DNA from: Xanthobacteraceae bacterium
GTDB taxonomy: Bacteria; Pseudomonadota; Alphaproteobacteria; Rhizobiales; Xanthobacteraceae
Direction of reading: 5' to 3'
DNA length: 64,000 nucleotides
Assembly: GCA_029239875.1 (NCBI GenBank)
Contig: JARBUD010000013.1
Span: forward strand, 186,001 to 250,000
Shown in pieces: positions 39,988-50,494 of this stretch. The translations under genes were made by a program, and so were the position numbers. The notes beneath the pieces were generated by a model. The model saw nothing but the letters and a program-made list of their open reading frames with translations. It was not told the DNA's origin and made no database searches. The first letter of the stretch is position 1. Every line of letters begins with the position of its first letter.

Positions 39988-40095
39988 CCTCATCCTGAGG
40001 TGCCCGGCCAAAGGCCGGGCCTCGAAGGATGCTCGTCCGGGCGCACTGTAACGACCATCCTTCGAGGCTCGCTACGCTCGCACCTCAGGATGAGG
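39988..40095. repeat. Family A palindromic intergenic repeat (copy 5)
   Basis: CCTCATCCTGAGGTGCCCGG to CGCACCTCAGGATGAGG. A textbook copy: 16-base terminal arms, an inner CTCGAAGGATG/CATCCTTCGAG pair, and small CCCGGCC and GCTCGC..GCTCGC hairpins. It lies between two convergent genes. Confidence 0.88.
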
Positions 40096-40110
40096 GCGCG
40101 CTGCGCCCCC

Positions 40111-41007
40111 TCACGGCGCCAGCACGACCTCGCGGCAGGCGGCGGGCAGGTCCTTCATCATCATCGGCGGCTTGGGTTTGGGCGGTTCCTTCGGCGGCTT
40201 GGGATGCAGGTTCGCGTCGGAGAACCACCAGTCCAGCTCGCTGCCGCAGCCCTCGCCCGGCACGACCGGGTCCTGCGGTCGGCAGTCCGGGCTGTCCTTC
40301 GGGCAGGAGATGCGCACGTGCATGTGGTAGTCGTGCCCCCAATAGGGCCGCACCTTCTGCAGCCAGGAACGGTCCCCGGAGGCGTCGCGGCACAGCGCCT
40401 TCTTGATCGCCGCGTTGACCAGCACCCGCTCGACCTCGTCGTCCTCGGCCGCCTCCCGGATCACGTTGACCAGCGAGGGCGTCCACACCCGCTTGTCGAC
40501 GTCGAGCCGGTCCGGCCGCACGATCATGGTGGCGGAGACCTTCTCGCGCTCGTCGCGGGTGAATTCGCGGCGCGGCATGGGGGTGAGCCAGATGTCGGCG
40601 TCGAGGCCGATCTGGTGCGAGGCATGACCGGTCAGCATCGGCCCGCCGCGCGGCTGCGCCATGTCGCCGACGAGGATGCCGGGCCAGGTCGAGACCTTTG
40701 GCACCAGCGTGGAGAAGCGCTCCAGGAAGGCGACGAGCCGCGGATGGCCCCAGTTGCGGTTGCGCGACAGCCGCATCGCCTGCCAGGTCTTGCCGTTCAC
40801 CGGCAGCGCCTCGCCGCCGGCCAGGCACCCCTTGGAATAGAAGCCGATGGCGCGCGCGGCCATCGGCGCGGGGTCCTTCAGCGCGCCGAAGACCTGCTTG
40901 GCGGGAGTGCTGTCGACGGCGGAGGATGTCACCTGCGCCACCGCTGGGCCGGCAAATGTCACCAAAGATGCCACCAGCAGTGCGAGCCGTCGGAGGTACC
41001 GCGCCAT
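40111..41007 (-). CDS. mepA: Penicillin-insensitive murein endopeptidase MepA
   Basis: A 298-residue periplasmic zinc metallopeptidase (LAS/M74 family) that cuts D-Ala-mDAP cross-links of peptidoglycan. It has a signal peptide (RRLALLVASLVTFAGPAVAQ). Zinc ligands are visible in LTGHASHQIGLDADIW (His and Asp) and GHDYHMHVRISCPKD (HxH). Paired cysteines in the C-terminal half fit disulfides. A Pro/Lys-rich tail follows. Its start lies 11 bases after the stop of the L,D-transpeptidase gene, so the two wall enzymes form one unit. Confidence 0.95.
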   Translation of the reverse strand: MARYLRRLALLVASLVTFAGPAVAQVTSSAVDSTPAKQVFGALKDPAPMAARAIGFYSKGCLAGGEALPVNGKTWQAMRLSRNRNWGHPRLVAFLERFSTLVPKVSTWPGILVGDMAQPRGGPMLTGHASHQIGLDADIWLTPMPRREFTRDEREKVSATMIVRPDRLDVDKRVWTPSLVNVIREAAEDDEVERVLVNAAIKKALCRDASGDRSWLQKVRPYWGHDYHMHVRISCPKDSPDCRPQDPVVPGEGCGSELDWWFSDANLHPKPPKEPPKPKPPMMMKDLPAACREVVLAP

Positions 41008-41018
41008 CGCCGCCTCCC

Positions 41019-42029
41019 TCAGCTCACCGCCTGCGACAGGATTACGAAGTCCTTGCCCGAGCGCGTCGGCGGCGCGGCGGAGAGCTCGGTGATGAACAGC
41101 GTCGAGCCGGGCACCAGCAGCTTGGAGAGCTGCTGGTTGGCCTCCGGCGCCACGGTGATCCGGTCTATGGCGCTCGCCGCCTTGCCACCGGAAACGCCAT
41201 TACCTTCAAAGGATAAGGCCGTCCACGATACCTCGCCGCTGACATTCTTCAGTACATAGACCACGTTGCCGAGCGGGATCTGGGGGTCCTTGATGGTGAC
41301 CGGCGCGGTCAGGGCCACAGCCCCGTCCTTGATCACGGTGAGCTGCTTGTCGGCGCCGCTGATGATCATCGTCACCGCGTCCTGCGCCGGATCCGGCGCC
41401 GCCGCAGCGTCGGGCGTGCCGTTCGGATTCTTCGGATCGTCCTTCCGGATCGCCGCTGTGGCGTCACCAGGCAGCACCAGCCCCGGATGCAGCACATCCA
41501 CCGGCTGCGAGTGCGAGTCCGCGATGATCACCGGCGTGCCGTAATGAGTGATGCCGAACAAGAGCTTAGCGAAGGCGAGCGGCAGGTGCACGCAGCCATG
41601 CGAGGACGGATAGCCCGGCAGTCCGCCGGCATGCAGCGCCACCCCCGACCAGGTGAGCCGCTCGGTATAGGGCATGGAGGCGTCGTCATAGATGGACGAG
41701 TGGTGCACCACATCCTTCTGCAGGATGGTGAACACCCCGACCGGCGTCTGATGCCCGGCCTTGCCGGTCGAGCAGGTGGAGACGCCGATGCGCACGCCGT
41801 TGCGGTAGACGTAGCAGCGCTGGTCCGGCAGCGAGACGATGACGGCGACGTAGCCTTCCGGCGCGCGGTCGGGGTACCAGACGAACTCGCCGGGCTTGAG
41901 GGCGTCGACGTCGACCGGGTCCGCCTGCTGCGCGCCGGCCGGGAGCACGCCGCCGAGCGTGCCTGTCACCGCCACGCCGGCGAGCCGCAGCAGGCTGCGG
42001 CGGTCCATCCCGAAAAGGTTGCCGGCCAT
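41019..42029 (-). CDS. L,D-transpeptidase (YkuD domain)
   Basis: A 336-residue exported enzyme that forms 3-3 peptidoglycan cross-links or attaches proteins to the wall. The N-terminus MDRRSLLRLAGVAVTGTLGG has twin arginines, suggesting Tat export. The YkuD domain (about 60-175) shows VALHAGGLPGYPSSHGCVHLP, with catalytic Cys146 and His133. The second half is a less conserved repeat-like domain (VTMIISGADKQLTVIKDG..). AAGGAGAA precedes the ATG at 42029. Being co-transcribed with mepA makes it a paired cross-link maker and cutter. A linker rich in Asp/Pro/Ala divides the halves. Confidence 0.92.
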   Translation of the reverse strand: MAGNLFGMDRRSLLRLAGVAVTGTLGGVLPAGAQQADPVDVDALKPGEFVWYPDRAPEGYVAVIVSLPDQRCYVYRNGVRIGVSTCSTGKAGHQTPVGVFTILQKDVVHHSSIYDDASMPYTERLTWSGVALHAGGLPGYPSSHGCVHLPLAFAKLLFGITHYGTPVIIADSHSQPVDVLHPGLVLPGDATAAIRKDDPKNPNGTPDAAAAPDPAQDAVTMIISGADKQLTVIKDGAVALTAPVTIKDPQIPLGNVVYVLKNVSGEVSWTALSFEGNGVSGGKAASAIDRITVAPEANQQLSKLLVPGSTLFITELSAAPPTRSGKDFVILSQAVS

Positions 42030-42221
42030 GGCGTGATTCTCCTTCAAGCGCGGCGCGAAGATATCGGTCGGCAGGGCGGGGCGCTACCGCTCGGGCGCGA
42101 CGACAAAGTCGGCCGATATTGTCACGAGCCTTCAACTCACCGGGGCCGAGATCAGCGGGCGAGCCACGCCTCTTGAAGTTCCCCCGTCATAGGCGATGAT
42201 GAAGGTACGTGGGGGTGCGCC

Positions 42222-43799
42222 GTGGCGACTGATGTTCCTGTTCTTGTTGTCGGCGCCGGCCCCACCGGACTGCTGCTCGCGGCCGAGCTGCGGCGCCGCG
42301 CGGTGGACTGCCTGCTCATCGATGCGCATGACAAGCCGCTGGCATGGGACCGGGCGACCGTCGTCCATCCGCGCTCGATCGAGATCTTCGATGCGCTCGG
42401 CCTTGCCGAGCCGCTGCTCGCCGCCGGCGTCCGCCAGCGTCTGTGCCGCATCTATTCGAACGGCGTCGCGCTCGGGGAGATCGACCTTTCGCTGTGCGGC
42501 AGCCGCTATCCGTTCAATCTCGGCGTGTCCGAGGAAGTCACCGAAGCGATCCTGGCCGACTATCTGGTGGGGCTCGGCGGCGCGGTGACGCGCTCGACCC
42601 GGCTGGTGGGGCTCGAACAGCAGGGCGACGGCGTTCTCGCCACGCTCGAGAGCGAAGGCGTGGAGCGCCAGATCTTTGCCGGCTGGGTGGTGGGGTGCGA
42701 CGGCCATCGCAGCACGGTCCGCACGCTTGCCGGCATCGACCAGGACGGGCACGACATCGACGAGCCCTGGGCGGTGTTCGACACCGACGTCGGCGGCTGG
42801 CCCTACACCCATGAAGGCAACTACGCCTTCCTCGACGAGACGCCGATCATCCTCACCGCGTTGCCGGGCGAGCGCTGGCGCGTCTATCTGCGCCCGACTG
42901 GCGAGGATTCCGACCTCGTCGCCGACGCCACCGCGACCCTCGCGCGCTATCTGCCGGACGCCGCCTTCGTCGAAGTGGCCAATCCCACCCGTTTCCATTG
43001 CCACACCAAGGTGGCGCAGAAATACCGCGCCGGTCGCCTGCTGCTCGCCGGCGACGCGGCCCATACCTGCAGCCCCGTGCAGGGGCATGGCATGAACAGC
43101 GGCCTGCAGGACGCCTTCAACCTCGGCTGGAAACTCGCTCTAGTGGCGTCCGGGAGCAGCACCGACGCCCTGCTGGACAGCTACGAAGCCGAGCGGCGTC
43201 CCGTGGCGCTGAAGATCACCGCCACCGGCGACGAGGCCGACAGCGCCCAATTGCTCACGGACCCGGGCGCGCGGCAGGCGCGAGACGCCTTCATCCGCGG
43301 TATCTTCGCCAACCCCGTCACGCGCCATCAGGAAGCCGTCGCCGAAGCCGAGCTCGACATCGACTACGCCGCCTCGCCCATCGTGATGGGCGCGCGCAAC
43401 GATGCGCTCTCGCCCGGCCAGCTATGGCCGAACCATCTCGAGGTGCATCCGGCCGAAGGCGCGCCGCATGCGCTCGGCGCGCTCGCCAACCGTCCGGGAC
43501 ACACGGCCGTGCTCGTCGGCGGCGTCGCCGTGGAGCCGGGTCCGCTCGCCGATCTCCACCGTTCCCTCTCGGCGCTCGACACGGCTCCCGTGGTCGAAGC
43601 GAGCTTCGTGCTCACCCCGCACGGGCCGAGCGCGCACGGCCATGCCGGCATCGAACCCGCCGCGGCAGAGCATCTCGGCGTCGCCGGCGCGACGCTCTTC
43701 GTCGTCCGTCCCGACGGCTATCTCGGGCTGCGTGCGGATGACGGCCATGCGCAGGCGCTCGCGGCCTATGCCGCCCGGCTCGCCTCGGGCGAAGCCTGA
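42222..43799 (+). CDS. FAD-dependent monooxygenase (PheA/TfdB aromatic hydroxylase family)
   Basis: A 525-residue flavoprotein hydroxylase. It has the N-terminal dinucleotide motif VLVVGAGPTGLLLAAEL (about 7-23), the central WVVGCDGHRSTVR (DG motif) and the second FAD motif LLLAGDAAHTCSPVQGHGMNSGLQD. The thioredoxin-like C-terminal domain is typical of phenol or polyketide hydroxylases. The GTG at 42222 is the start that keeps the first strand intact. Likely substrates are aromatic or polycyclic compounds; none can be named. It is a lone gene, not in a catabolic cluster. The PRC-barrel gene follows after about 80 bases. Confidence 0.9.
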   Translation: MATDVPVLVVGAGPTGLLLAAELRRRAVDCLLIDAHDKPLAWDRATVVHPRSIEIFDALGLAEPLLAAGVRQRLCRIYSNGVALGEIDLSLCGSRYPFNLGVSEEVTEAILADYLVGLGGAVTRSTRLVGLEQQGDGVLATLESEGVERQIFAGWVVGCDGHRSTVRTLAGIDQDGHDIDEPWAVFDTDVGGWPYTHEGNYAFLDETPIILTALPGERWRVYLRPTGEDSDLVADATATLARYLPDAAFVEVANPTRFHCHTKVAQKYRAGRLLLAGDAAHTCSPVQGHGMNSGLQDAFNLGWKLALVASGSSTDALLDSYEAERRPVALKITATGDEADSAQLLTDPGARQARDAFIRGIFANPVTRHQEAVAEAELDIDYAASPIVMGARNDALSPGQLWPNHLEVHPAEGAPHALGALANRPGHTAVLVGGVAVEPGPLADLHRSLSALDTAPVVEASFVLTPHGPSAHGHAGIEPAAAEHLGVAGATLFVVRPDGYLGLRADDGHAQALAAYAARLASGEA

Positions 43800-43882
43800 A
43801 TTCCCGAAGAAGGCCGCCGGAACTCCGCCGAACAATCGACGTTCTCCCTACAGAGCTCCGGCAAAAATGGGAGGCAGAACAA

Positions 43883-44266
43883 ATGTCTAGTACGCAACAG
43901 AACCTTGAGGCGCGCGAGACGCGCACGCTGATCGGCAGCGACAAGGTGGAAGGTACGGCCGTCTATCGACCGAACGGCGACCGCATCGGCTCGATCGATC
44001 GCGTCATGATCGATAAGCTGAGCGGCCAGACCGCCTATGCGGTGATGAGCTTCGGCGGCTTTCTCGGCTTCGGCGAAGACTATTACCCGCTGCCGTGGTC
44101 GCTGCTGAAATATGACGACGGCCTGGACGGCTATGTCGTCGACATCACCGAGGAGCAACTGCGCGGTGCCCCCCACCACGCCAACGCCGACGAAGGCTCA
44201 TGGGAGGACCGCGATTGGGACCGCAAGGTCAATGAGTACTATCACGTGCCGCCCTACCTCATCTGA
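43883..44266 (+). CDS. PRC-barrel domain-containing protein
   Basis: A 127-residue soluble protein with a single PRC-barrel domain (LIGSDKVEGTAVYRPNGDRIGSIDRVMIDKLSGQTAYAVMSFGGFLGFGEDYYPLPWSLLKYD, about 16-78). An acidic C-terminal tail follows (DEGSWEDRDWDRKVNEYYHVPPYLI). Such stand-alone proteins are widespread in Rhizobiales and are often stress-induced; their function is not established. GGGAGG lies about 9 bases before the ATG. An intrinsic terminator follows within 25 bases. Confidence 0.9.
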   Translation: MSSTQQNLEARETRTLIGSDKVEGTAVYRPNGDRIGSIDRVMIDKLSGQTAYAVMSFGGFLGFGEDYYPLPWSLLKYDDGLDGYVVDITEEQLRGAPHHANADEGSWEDRDWDRKVNEYYHVPPYLI

Positions 44267-44288
44267 GGCAGGCTGCAGGTGAAGCGGG

Positions 44289-44314
44289 AAGGCCGGGCTC
44301 GCGCCCGGCCTTTT
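44289..44314 (+). terminator. Intrinsic terminator after the PRC-barrel gene
   Basis: GGCCGGGC/GCCCGGCC stem with a TCGC loop, then TTTT, 23 bases after the stop codon and between convergent genes. Confidence 0.9.
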
Positions 44315-44350
44315 CGTTGCGCCTGCGGCCGCGTGAACGCGGCCAGCCGC

Positions 44351-44551
44351 TCAAGCCTTGGCTTTGTCCGCTGCGGTCAGATCGACCACATCGGCGCCCG
44401 CAGCGTTCTTCTTGATCGATTCGACGGCGCTCACGGCCGAAGCCTTGGCCTTGTAGCTTTCCGAACCGAACATGGTTTCGCCGTTCGAGGCCTTGAAACG
44501 GAACCGGAACCCGCCGCCCTTGTCCTCGTATATTTCGAATTTATAGGCCAT
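44351..44551 (-). CDS. DUF1508 (YegP family) small protein
   Basis: A 66-residue protein with one DUF1508 unit: YKFEIYEDKGGGFRFRFKASNGETMFGSESYKAKASAVSAVESIKKNA. The domain is a small beta-rich fold seen singly or in tandem (YegP) and has no proven function. The ATG at 44551 opens MAYKFEIYED, the normal family start; the longer frame from 44605 is rejected. It follows lepA on the same strand by about 70 bases, and its 3' end faces the PRC-barrel terminator. Confidence 0.9.
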   Translation of the reverse strand: MAYKFEIYEDKGGGFRFRFKASNGETMFGSESYKAKASAVSAVESIKKNAAGADVVDLTAADKAKA

Positions 44552-44620
44552 TCGCTGTCTCCCCTGGTGCCGAAGCCACGGGGATGTCAGCACAAAAAAC
44601 CGCAATTGGGTAGTGAAGGC

Positions 44621-46426
<1,806 letters not shown>

Positions 46427-46527
46427 GGCGGGCGGGATAGCATTGGCGCCCAATAGCTACAAGGCGCGCGCCTTGCGCCCCGGCATGTGATCGACCACAT
46501 TCCGCCGGCTTGTCCCAAGGAGCCGTC

Positions 46528-47163
46528 ATGCCCGAACTGAAGGTCGCCGTCGTCCCCGTCACGCCGTTCCAGCAGAATTGTTCGATCGTCTGGGACGAGA
46601 CCAGCAAGCGGGGCGCGGTGATCGATCCGGGCGGCGACCTGCCGCGTATCCTCGCGGCACTCGAGGAACTGGAGGTCATCCCTGAGAAGATCGTGCTGAC
46701 CCACGGCCATATCGACCATGCCGCGGGCGCCGCCGAGCTGGCCGAGACGCTGAAGATCCCGGTCGAGGGCCCGCATGAGGGCGACAAGTTCCTGCTCGAC
46801 AACCTGCCCGCCGACGGCGTGCGCACCGGCATCCCCGGCCGGACGGTGACGCCTGACCGCTGGCTGAAGGAAGGCGACACGGTCGATATCGGCGGCGTCG
46901 AGTTCGAAGTGCTGCACGTGCCCGGACACACGCCGGGGCATATCGTGCTGGTGAACCGCGACAACCGCCTCGCCATCGTCGGCGATACGCTGTTCCAGCG
47001 TTCCGTCGGGCGCACGGATTTTCCCTATGGCGACGGCCCGCTTCTGATCCGGGGCATCAAGGAGAAGATCCTGCCGCTCGGGGACGCCTTCACCGTTCTG
47101 CCCGGGCACGGCAACGCCACGAACATCGCGCTGGAAAAGCGGACCAATCCCTTCCTGCGCTGA
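46528..47163 (+). CDS. MBL-fold metallohydrolase, glyoxalase II-like (YcbL type)
   Basis: A 211-residue cytosolic protein with the full metallo-beta-lactamase motif set: THGHIDHAAG (His59, His61, Asp63, His64), VPGHTPGHIVL, VGDTLFQRSVGRTDFPYGD with the bridging Asp, and LPGHGNAT. It lacks the C-terminal glutathione-binding domain of GloB, so it belongs with the short YcbL-like type-II glyoxalases. Its substrate may be S-lactoylglutathione or another thioester (inference). AAGGAG lies 6 bases before the ATG. It diverges from lepA. Confidence 0.92.
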   Translation: MPELKVAVVPVTPFQQNCSIVWDETSKRGAVIDPGGDLPRILAALEELEVIPEKIVLTHGHIDHAAGAAELAETLKIPVEGPHEGDKFLLDNLPADGVRTGIPGRTVTPDRWLKEGDTVDIGGVEFEVLHVPGHTPGHIVLVNRDNRLAIVGDTLFQRSVGRTDFPYGDGPLLIRGIKEKILPLGDAFTVLPGHGNATNIALEKRTNPFLR

Positions 47164-47249
47164 TCGCCTAGGGGAAGCGCCACGAAACTGTTACTCGCGC
47201 TGCGGCAAGCGGCAGAAGATGATGACGGGACACCAGCCGGAGTCCCGTG

Positions 47250-48077
47250 ATGACGCGCTTCGCGACCGTGTGCCTCTATGCCCTAGCCGCGGTCGCGACG
47301 GCCTTCTGTGCCGCCCCGGCCTTCGCCCAGGCCGACCGCTGCCCGAAACTGGTGGCAAGGAGCCCCTTCCTCGACGCACTCGTCCCGAAGGCGCTGCCTG
47401 CCGCCTATGTCGAGCCCAAGCAGGTAGGCCTCACCTATATCGGCCACTCGACCTTCCTGATCGAGACCGCCGGCGGGGTGACGGTCGCCACCGACTACAA
47501 CGACTACGTCAGGCCCGACATCGTGCCGCGCGTCGCTACCATGAACCGGGCGCACTCGACCCACTATTCGCTGAATCCCGATCCCGGCGTCGAGCACGTG
47601 CTCAAGGGCTGGCGCGACGACCGCGATCCCGTCCATTACGACATGCAGGTCGGTGATCTCTGGATCGGCAATCTCCAGACCAACATCCGCGACTATGCCG
47701 GCGGCACGATCCTGAACGGCAATTCCATCTTCATCTTCCGCGCCGCAGACCTCTGCATCGCCCATCTCGGGCACCTGCACCATACGCTGACCGAGCAGGA
47801 CCTCGGCGCGCTCGGCCGCATCGACGTGGTGCTGGCGCCGGTCGACGGCAGCTACACGCTCGACATCGAGGGCATGATCGAGGTGCTGAAGGCACTGGAG
47901 GCGCCGGTCGTCATCCCCATGCACTATTTCAACCAGAGCACGCTGGAGCGCTTTATCAACCGCCTCGCCGGCAGCCAGTACGCCATCGAACGGCGCGAGG
48001 ATCCGCATCTCGTGCTGTCGCGGGAGACGCTGCCGGCCAAGCCCACGGTGATCGTGCTGCCGGGCAGCCATTATTGA
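47250..48077 (+). CDS. Exported MBL-fold metallohydrolase (UlaG-like)
   Basis: A 275-residue protein with a signal peptide (MTRFATVCLYALAAVATAFC, cleavage near AFAQ). The beta-lactamase-like core has VGLTYIGHSTFLIETAGGVTVATDYND, then NRAHSTHYSLNP, CIAHLGHLHHTL and VVIPMHYFNQ. This is the UlaG-like variant pattern, in which the classic HxHxDH is replaced by spaced histidines. Export to the periplasm is inferred from the signal. Its substrate is unknown. The start is ATG 47250; a GTG three bases upstream in frame is equally possible. Confidence 0.85.
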   Translation: MTRFATVCLYALAAVATAFCAAPAFAQADRCPKLVARSPFLDALVPKALPAAYVEPKQVGLTYIGHSTFLIETAGGVTVATDYNDYVRPDIVPRVATMNRAHSTHYSLNPDPGVEHVLKGWRDDRDPVHYDMQVGDLWIGNLQTNIRDYAGGTILNGNSIFIFRAADLCIAHLGHLHHTLTEQDLGALGRIDVVLAPVDGSYTLDIEGMIEVLKALEAPVVIPMHYFNQSTLERFINRLAGSQYAIERREDPHLVLSRETLPAKPTVIVLPGSHY

Positions 48078-48113
48078 GCGCCCGGCCCGGTAGCTCTCGT
48101 TCTCCCCAATGAA

Positions 48114-48221
48114 CCTCATCCTGAGGTGCCCGGCCATCGGCCGGGCCTCGAAGGATGCTCGTCCGGGTGCGCTCTCACGAGCATCCTTCGAGACTCGCTG
48201 CGCGAGCACCTCAGGATGAGG
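48114..48221. repeat. Family A palindromic intergenic repeat (copy 6)
   Basis: CCTCATCCTGAGGTGCCCGG to GAGCACCTCAGGATGAGG, 108 bases, nearly the same as the copy at 39988. Lies between two convergent genes. Confidence 0.88.
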
Positions 48222-48241
48222 TTGAGGGATGGGCTTCGGGA

Positions 48242-49537
48242 TCAGCCGGCCGCCTGCGGCGCATAGGAGGCCGGGTCGACCAGCGCCGGGCGGCCCGGCA
48301 GGTCGAGAGCGGAGACGCGCGGCGCGCCCTCGGCGATGACGCGCCCGCGCCGCACCACGAACAGCCGCGTCGCCTTGAGCCGCAGCGCCTCAATCGGATC
48401 GGCCGCCTGCAGCACGACAAAGTCGGCATTGCAGCCCGGCTCCAGCCCGTAGCCGTCGAGGTGCATGATCCGGGCGGAGTTGGTCGTCACCGCCTGGAAG
48501 CACCAGGTCATCGCCTCGCGCGAGGTCATCTGGCCGACATGCAGCGCCATATGCGCCACCTCCAGCATGTCGCCGGAGCCGAGCGAGTACCAGGGGTCCA
48601 TCACGCAGTCGCCGCCGAAGCCGACATTGATGCCGGCCGCGCGCAGCTCCGGCACCCGCGTCATGCCGCGGCGCTTGGGATAGGTGTCGTGCCGGCCCTG
48701 CAGCGTGATGTTGATCAGCGGATTGGCGATGGCATGCACGCCCGCCTCGGCCATCAGCGAGATGAGCTTGGAGACGTAGTAATTGTCCATGGAATGCATG
48801 GAGGTGAGGTGCGAGCCGGTCACCCTGCCCTGCAACCCCAGCCGCTGCGTCTCATAGGCCAGCGTCTCGATGTGGCGCGACAGCGGATCGTCGCTCTCGT
48901 CGCAATGCATGTCGACGAGCAGGCCGCGCGCGGCCGCGATCTCGCAGAGCGCCTTCACCGAGGCGGCACCGTCGGCCATGGTGCGCTCGAAATGCGGGAT
49001 GCCGCCGACCACGTCGACGCCCATGTCGAGCGCCCGCTCCAGGTTCTGGACCGAGGTCGGCAAGCGGTAATAGCCGTCCTGCGGGAAGGCGACGAGCTGG
49101 AGGTCGATATAGTCCTTCACCCGCTCCTTGACGTCGAGCAGTGCCTCGACCGCCAGCAGACGGTCGTCGCAGATATCGACATGCGAGCGGATGGCGAGCA
49201 GGCCCTGGCTCACCGCGAGGTCGCAATAGCGCAGCGCCCGCTCGATCACCGCCTCGTGGGTCAGGAGCGGCTTCAACTCGCCCCACAGCGCGATGCCTTC
49301 CAGCAACGTGCCGGAGGTGTTCAGCCGCGGCAGGCCGAGCGAGAGCGTCGCATCCATGTGGAAATGCGGATCGACGAAAGGCGGGGAGACCAGCTTGCCA
49401 CCGGCGTCGATGACGCGCCCGGCCTCGGCCTCGATGTTCGGCTCGACCGCGACGATACGGCCGCCCTCGCAAGCGATGTCGATGCCGGTGCGCCCGTCGG
49501 GCAGGCGGGCGTTCTTGACGATCAGATCGAAGCTCAT
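48242..49537 (-). CDS. Cytosine deaminase-like amidohydrolase (CodA family)
   Basis: A 431-residue TIM-barrel metal-dependent deaminase. Metal and active-site residues align with E. coli CodA at a constant offset of three: His58/His60 in DPHFHMD, Gln153 in AFPQ, His211 and Glu214 in DMHCDE, His243 in GSHLTSM and Asp310 in GGDCVMDPW. The next residue is Cys311 where CodA has Asp314, a position that shapes base specificity. The substrate may therefore not be cytosine (CodA numbering from memory). It is the last gene of a BMP-type ABC importer operon, 12 bases after the permease, so it probably acts on the imported base or a related ring compound. Confidence 0.88.
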   Translation of the reverse strand: MSFDLIVKNARLPDGRTGIDIACEGGRIVAVEPNIEAEAGRVIDAGGKLVSPPFVDPHFHMDATLSLGLPRLNTSGTLLEGIALWGELKPLLTHEAVIERALRYCDLAVSQGLLAIRSHVDICDDRLLAVEALLDVKERVKDYIDLQLVAFPQDGYYRLPTSVQNLERALDMGVDVVGGIPHFERTMADGAASVKALCEIAAARGLLVDMHCDESDDPLSRHIETLAYETQRLGLQGRVTGSHLTSMHSMDNYYVSKLISLMAEAGVHAIANPLINITLQGRHDTYPKRRGMTRVPELRAAGINVGFGGDCVMDPWYSLGSGDMLEVAHMALHVGQMTSREAMTWCFQAVTTNSARIMHLDGYGLEPGCNADFVVLQAADPIEALRLKATRLFVVRRGRVIAEGAPRVSALDLPGRPALVDPASYAPQAAG

Positions 49538-49549
49538 CCGGGATTCCGT

Positions 49550-50494
49550 TTATCTCTGGCCTTTGAAGTAGGGCTTCATCAGGGCCCGCGGATAGTCGGC
49601 GCGGCGTGCGACCAGCACAAGCGCGGCGATGGAGAAAACATAAGGCAGCATCAGGAAGATCTGGCTCGGCACCACCCCGCCAGCGATGGTCTGGATGCGC
49701 AGCTGGTAGGCGTCGAGCGCGCCGAACAGCAGCGCGCCGATGAGCGCCTTGCCCGGCCGCCAGGAGGCGAAGACGGTGAGCGCGATGCACACCCAGCCGC
49801 GCCCGTTGATCATGCCGAAATAGAAGGCGTTGAAGGCCGAGAGCGTGAGGAAGGCGCCGCCCAGCGCCATCAGCGCCGAGCCGGCCATCACCGCGCCCAT
49901 GCGCAGCGCGACGACGGAAAGCCCCTGCGCCTCCACCGCCTCCGGATTGTCGCCGACCGCGCGAATGGCGAGGCCGAGCGGCGTGCGCGCCAGCACCAGC
50001 GCGACGCCCCCGACGCAGACGAAGGCGAGCACGGTGAAAGCGGTCTGCTGGTCGAGGATCGGGCCGATGAAGGGCAAGTCGCCAAAGAACGGCACGTCGA
50101 GCGGCGGGAAAGGCTCGATGCGCGGCGGCGTCGCGACATTCGGGAAAGCGACGCGGTAGCCAAAATAGCTCGCGGATGTCGCCAGCAAGGTGATGCCGAC
50201 GCCCGTCACGTGCTGCGACAGGCCGAGCGGCACGGTCAGCATGCCATGGACCAACCCGAACAGCGCGCCGGTGAGCGCGGCGACCACCACTCCGCCCCAG
50301 AGCGGCAGGCCGAGATAGACCGCGAGCCAGCCGGACATGGCGCCGGCGACGAAGATGCCCTCGATGCCGAGGTTCAGCACCCCGGCCCGCTCGCACAACA
50401 GCGCGCCGAGCACGCCGAAGATCAGCGGCGTGGCGATGCGGATGGTGGCAGCCCAGAAATTGGCCTGCAGCAATATGTCGAGCGCCTCGAGCAT
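49550..50494 (-). CDS. ABC transporter permease, BMP/nucleoside type (YufQ-like)
   Basis: A 314-residue inner-membrane permease with 8-9 helices. It starts MLEALDILLQANFWAATIRIATPLIFGVLGALLCERAGVLNLGIEGI, the hallmark N-terminus of this branch of the BPD_transp_2 family, and contains AIRAVGDNPEAVEAQGL, the coupling-helix region. Its ATG overlaps the TGA of the other permease gene by one base, so they are translationally coupled. A longer ORF from 50968 is an out-of-frame artefact. Together with the second permease it forms the heterodimeric channel. Confidence 0.92.
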   Translation of the reverse strand: MLEALDILLQANFWAATIRIATPLIFGVLGALLCERAGVLNLGIEGIFVAGAMSGWLAVYLGLPLWGGVVVAALTGALFGLVHGMLTVPLGLSQHVTGVGITLLATSASYFGYRVAFPNVATPPRIEPFPPLDVPFFGDLPFIGPILDQQTAFTVLAFVCVGGVALVLARTPLGLAIRAVGDNPEAVEAQGLSVVALRMGAVMAGSALMALGGAFLTLSAFNAFYFGMINGRGWVCIALTVFASWRPGKALIGALLFGALDAYQLRIQTIAGGVVPSQIFLMLPYVFSIAALVLVARRADYPRALMKPYFKGQR

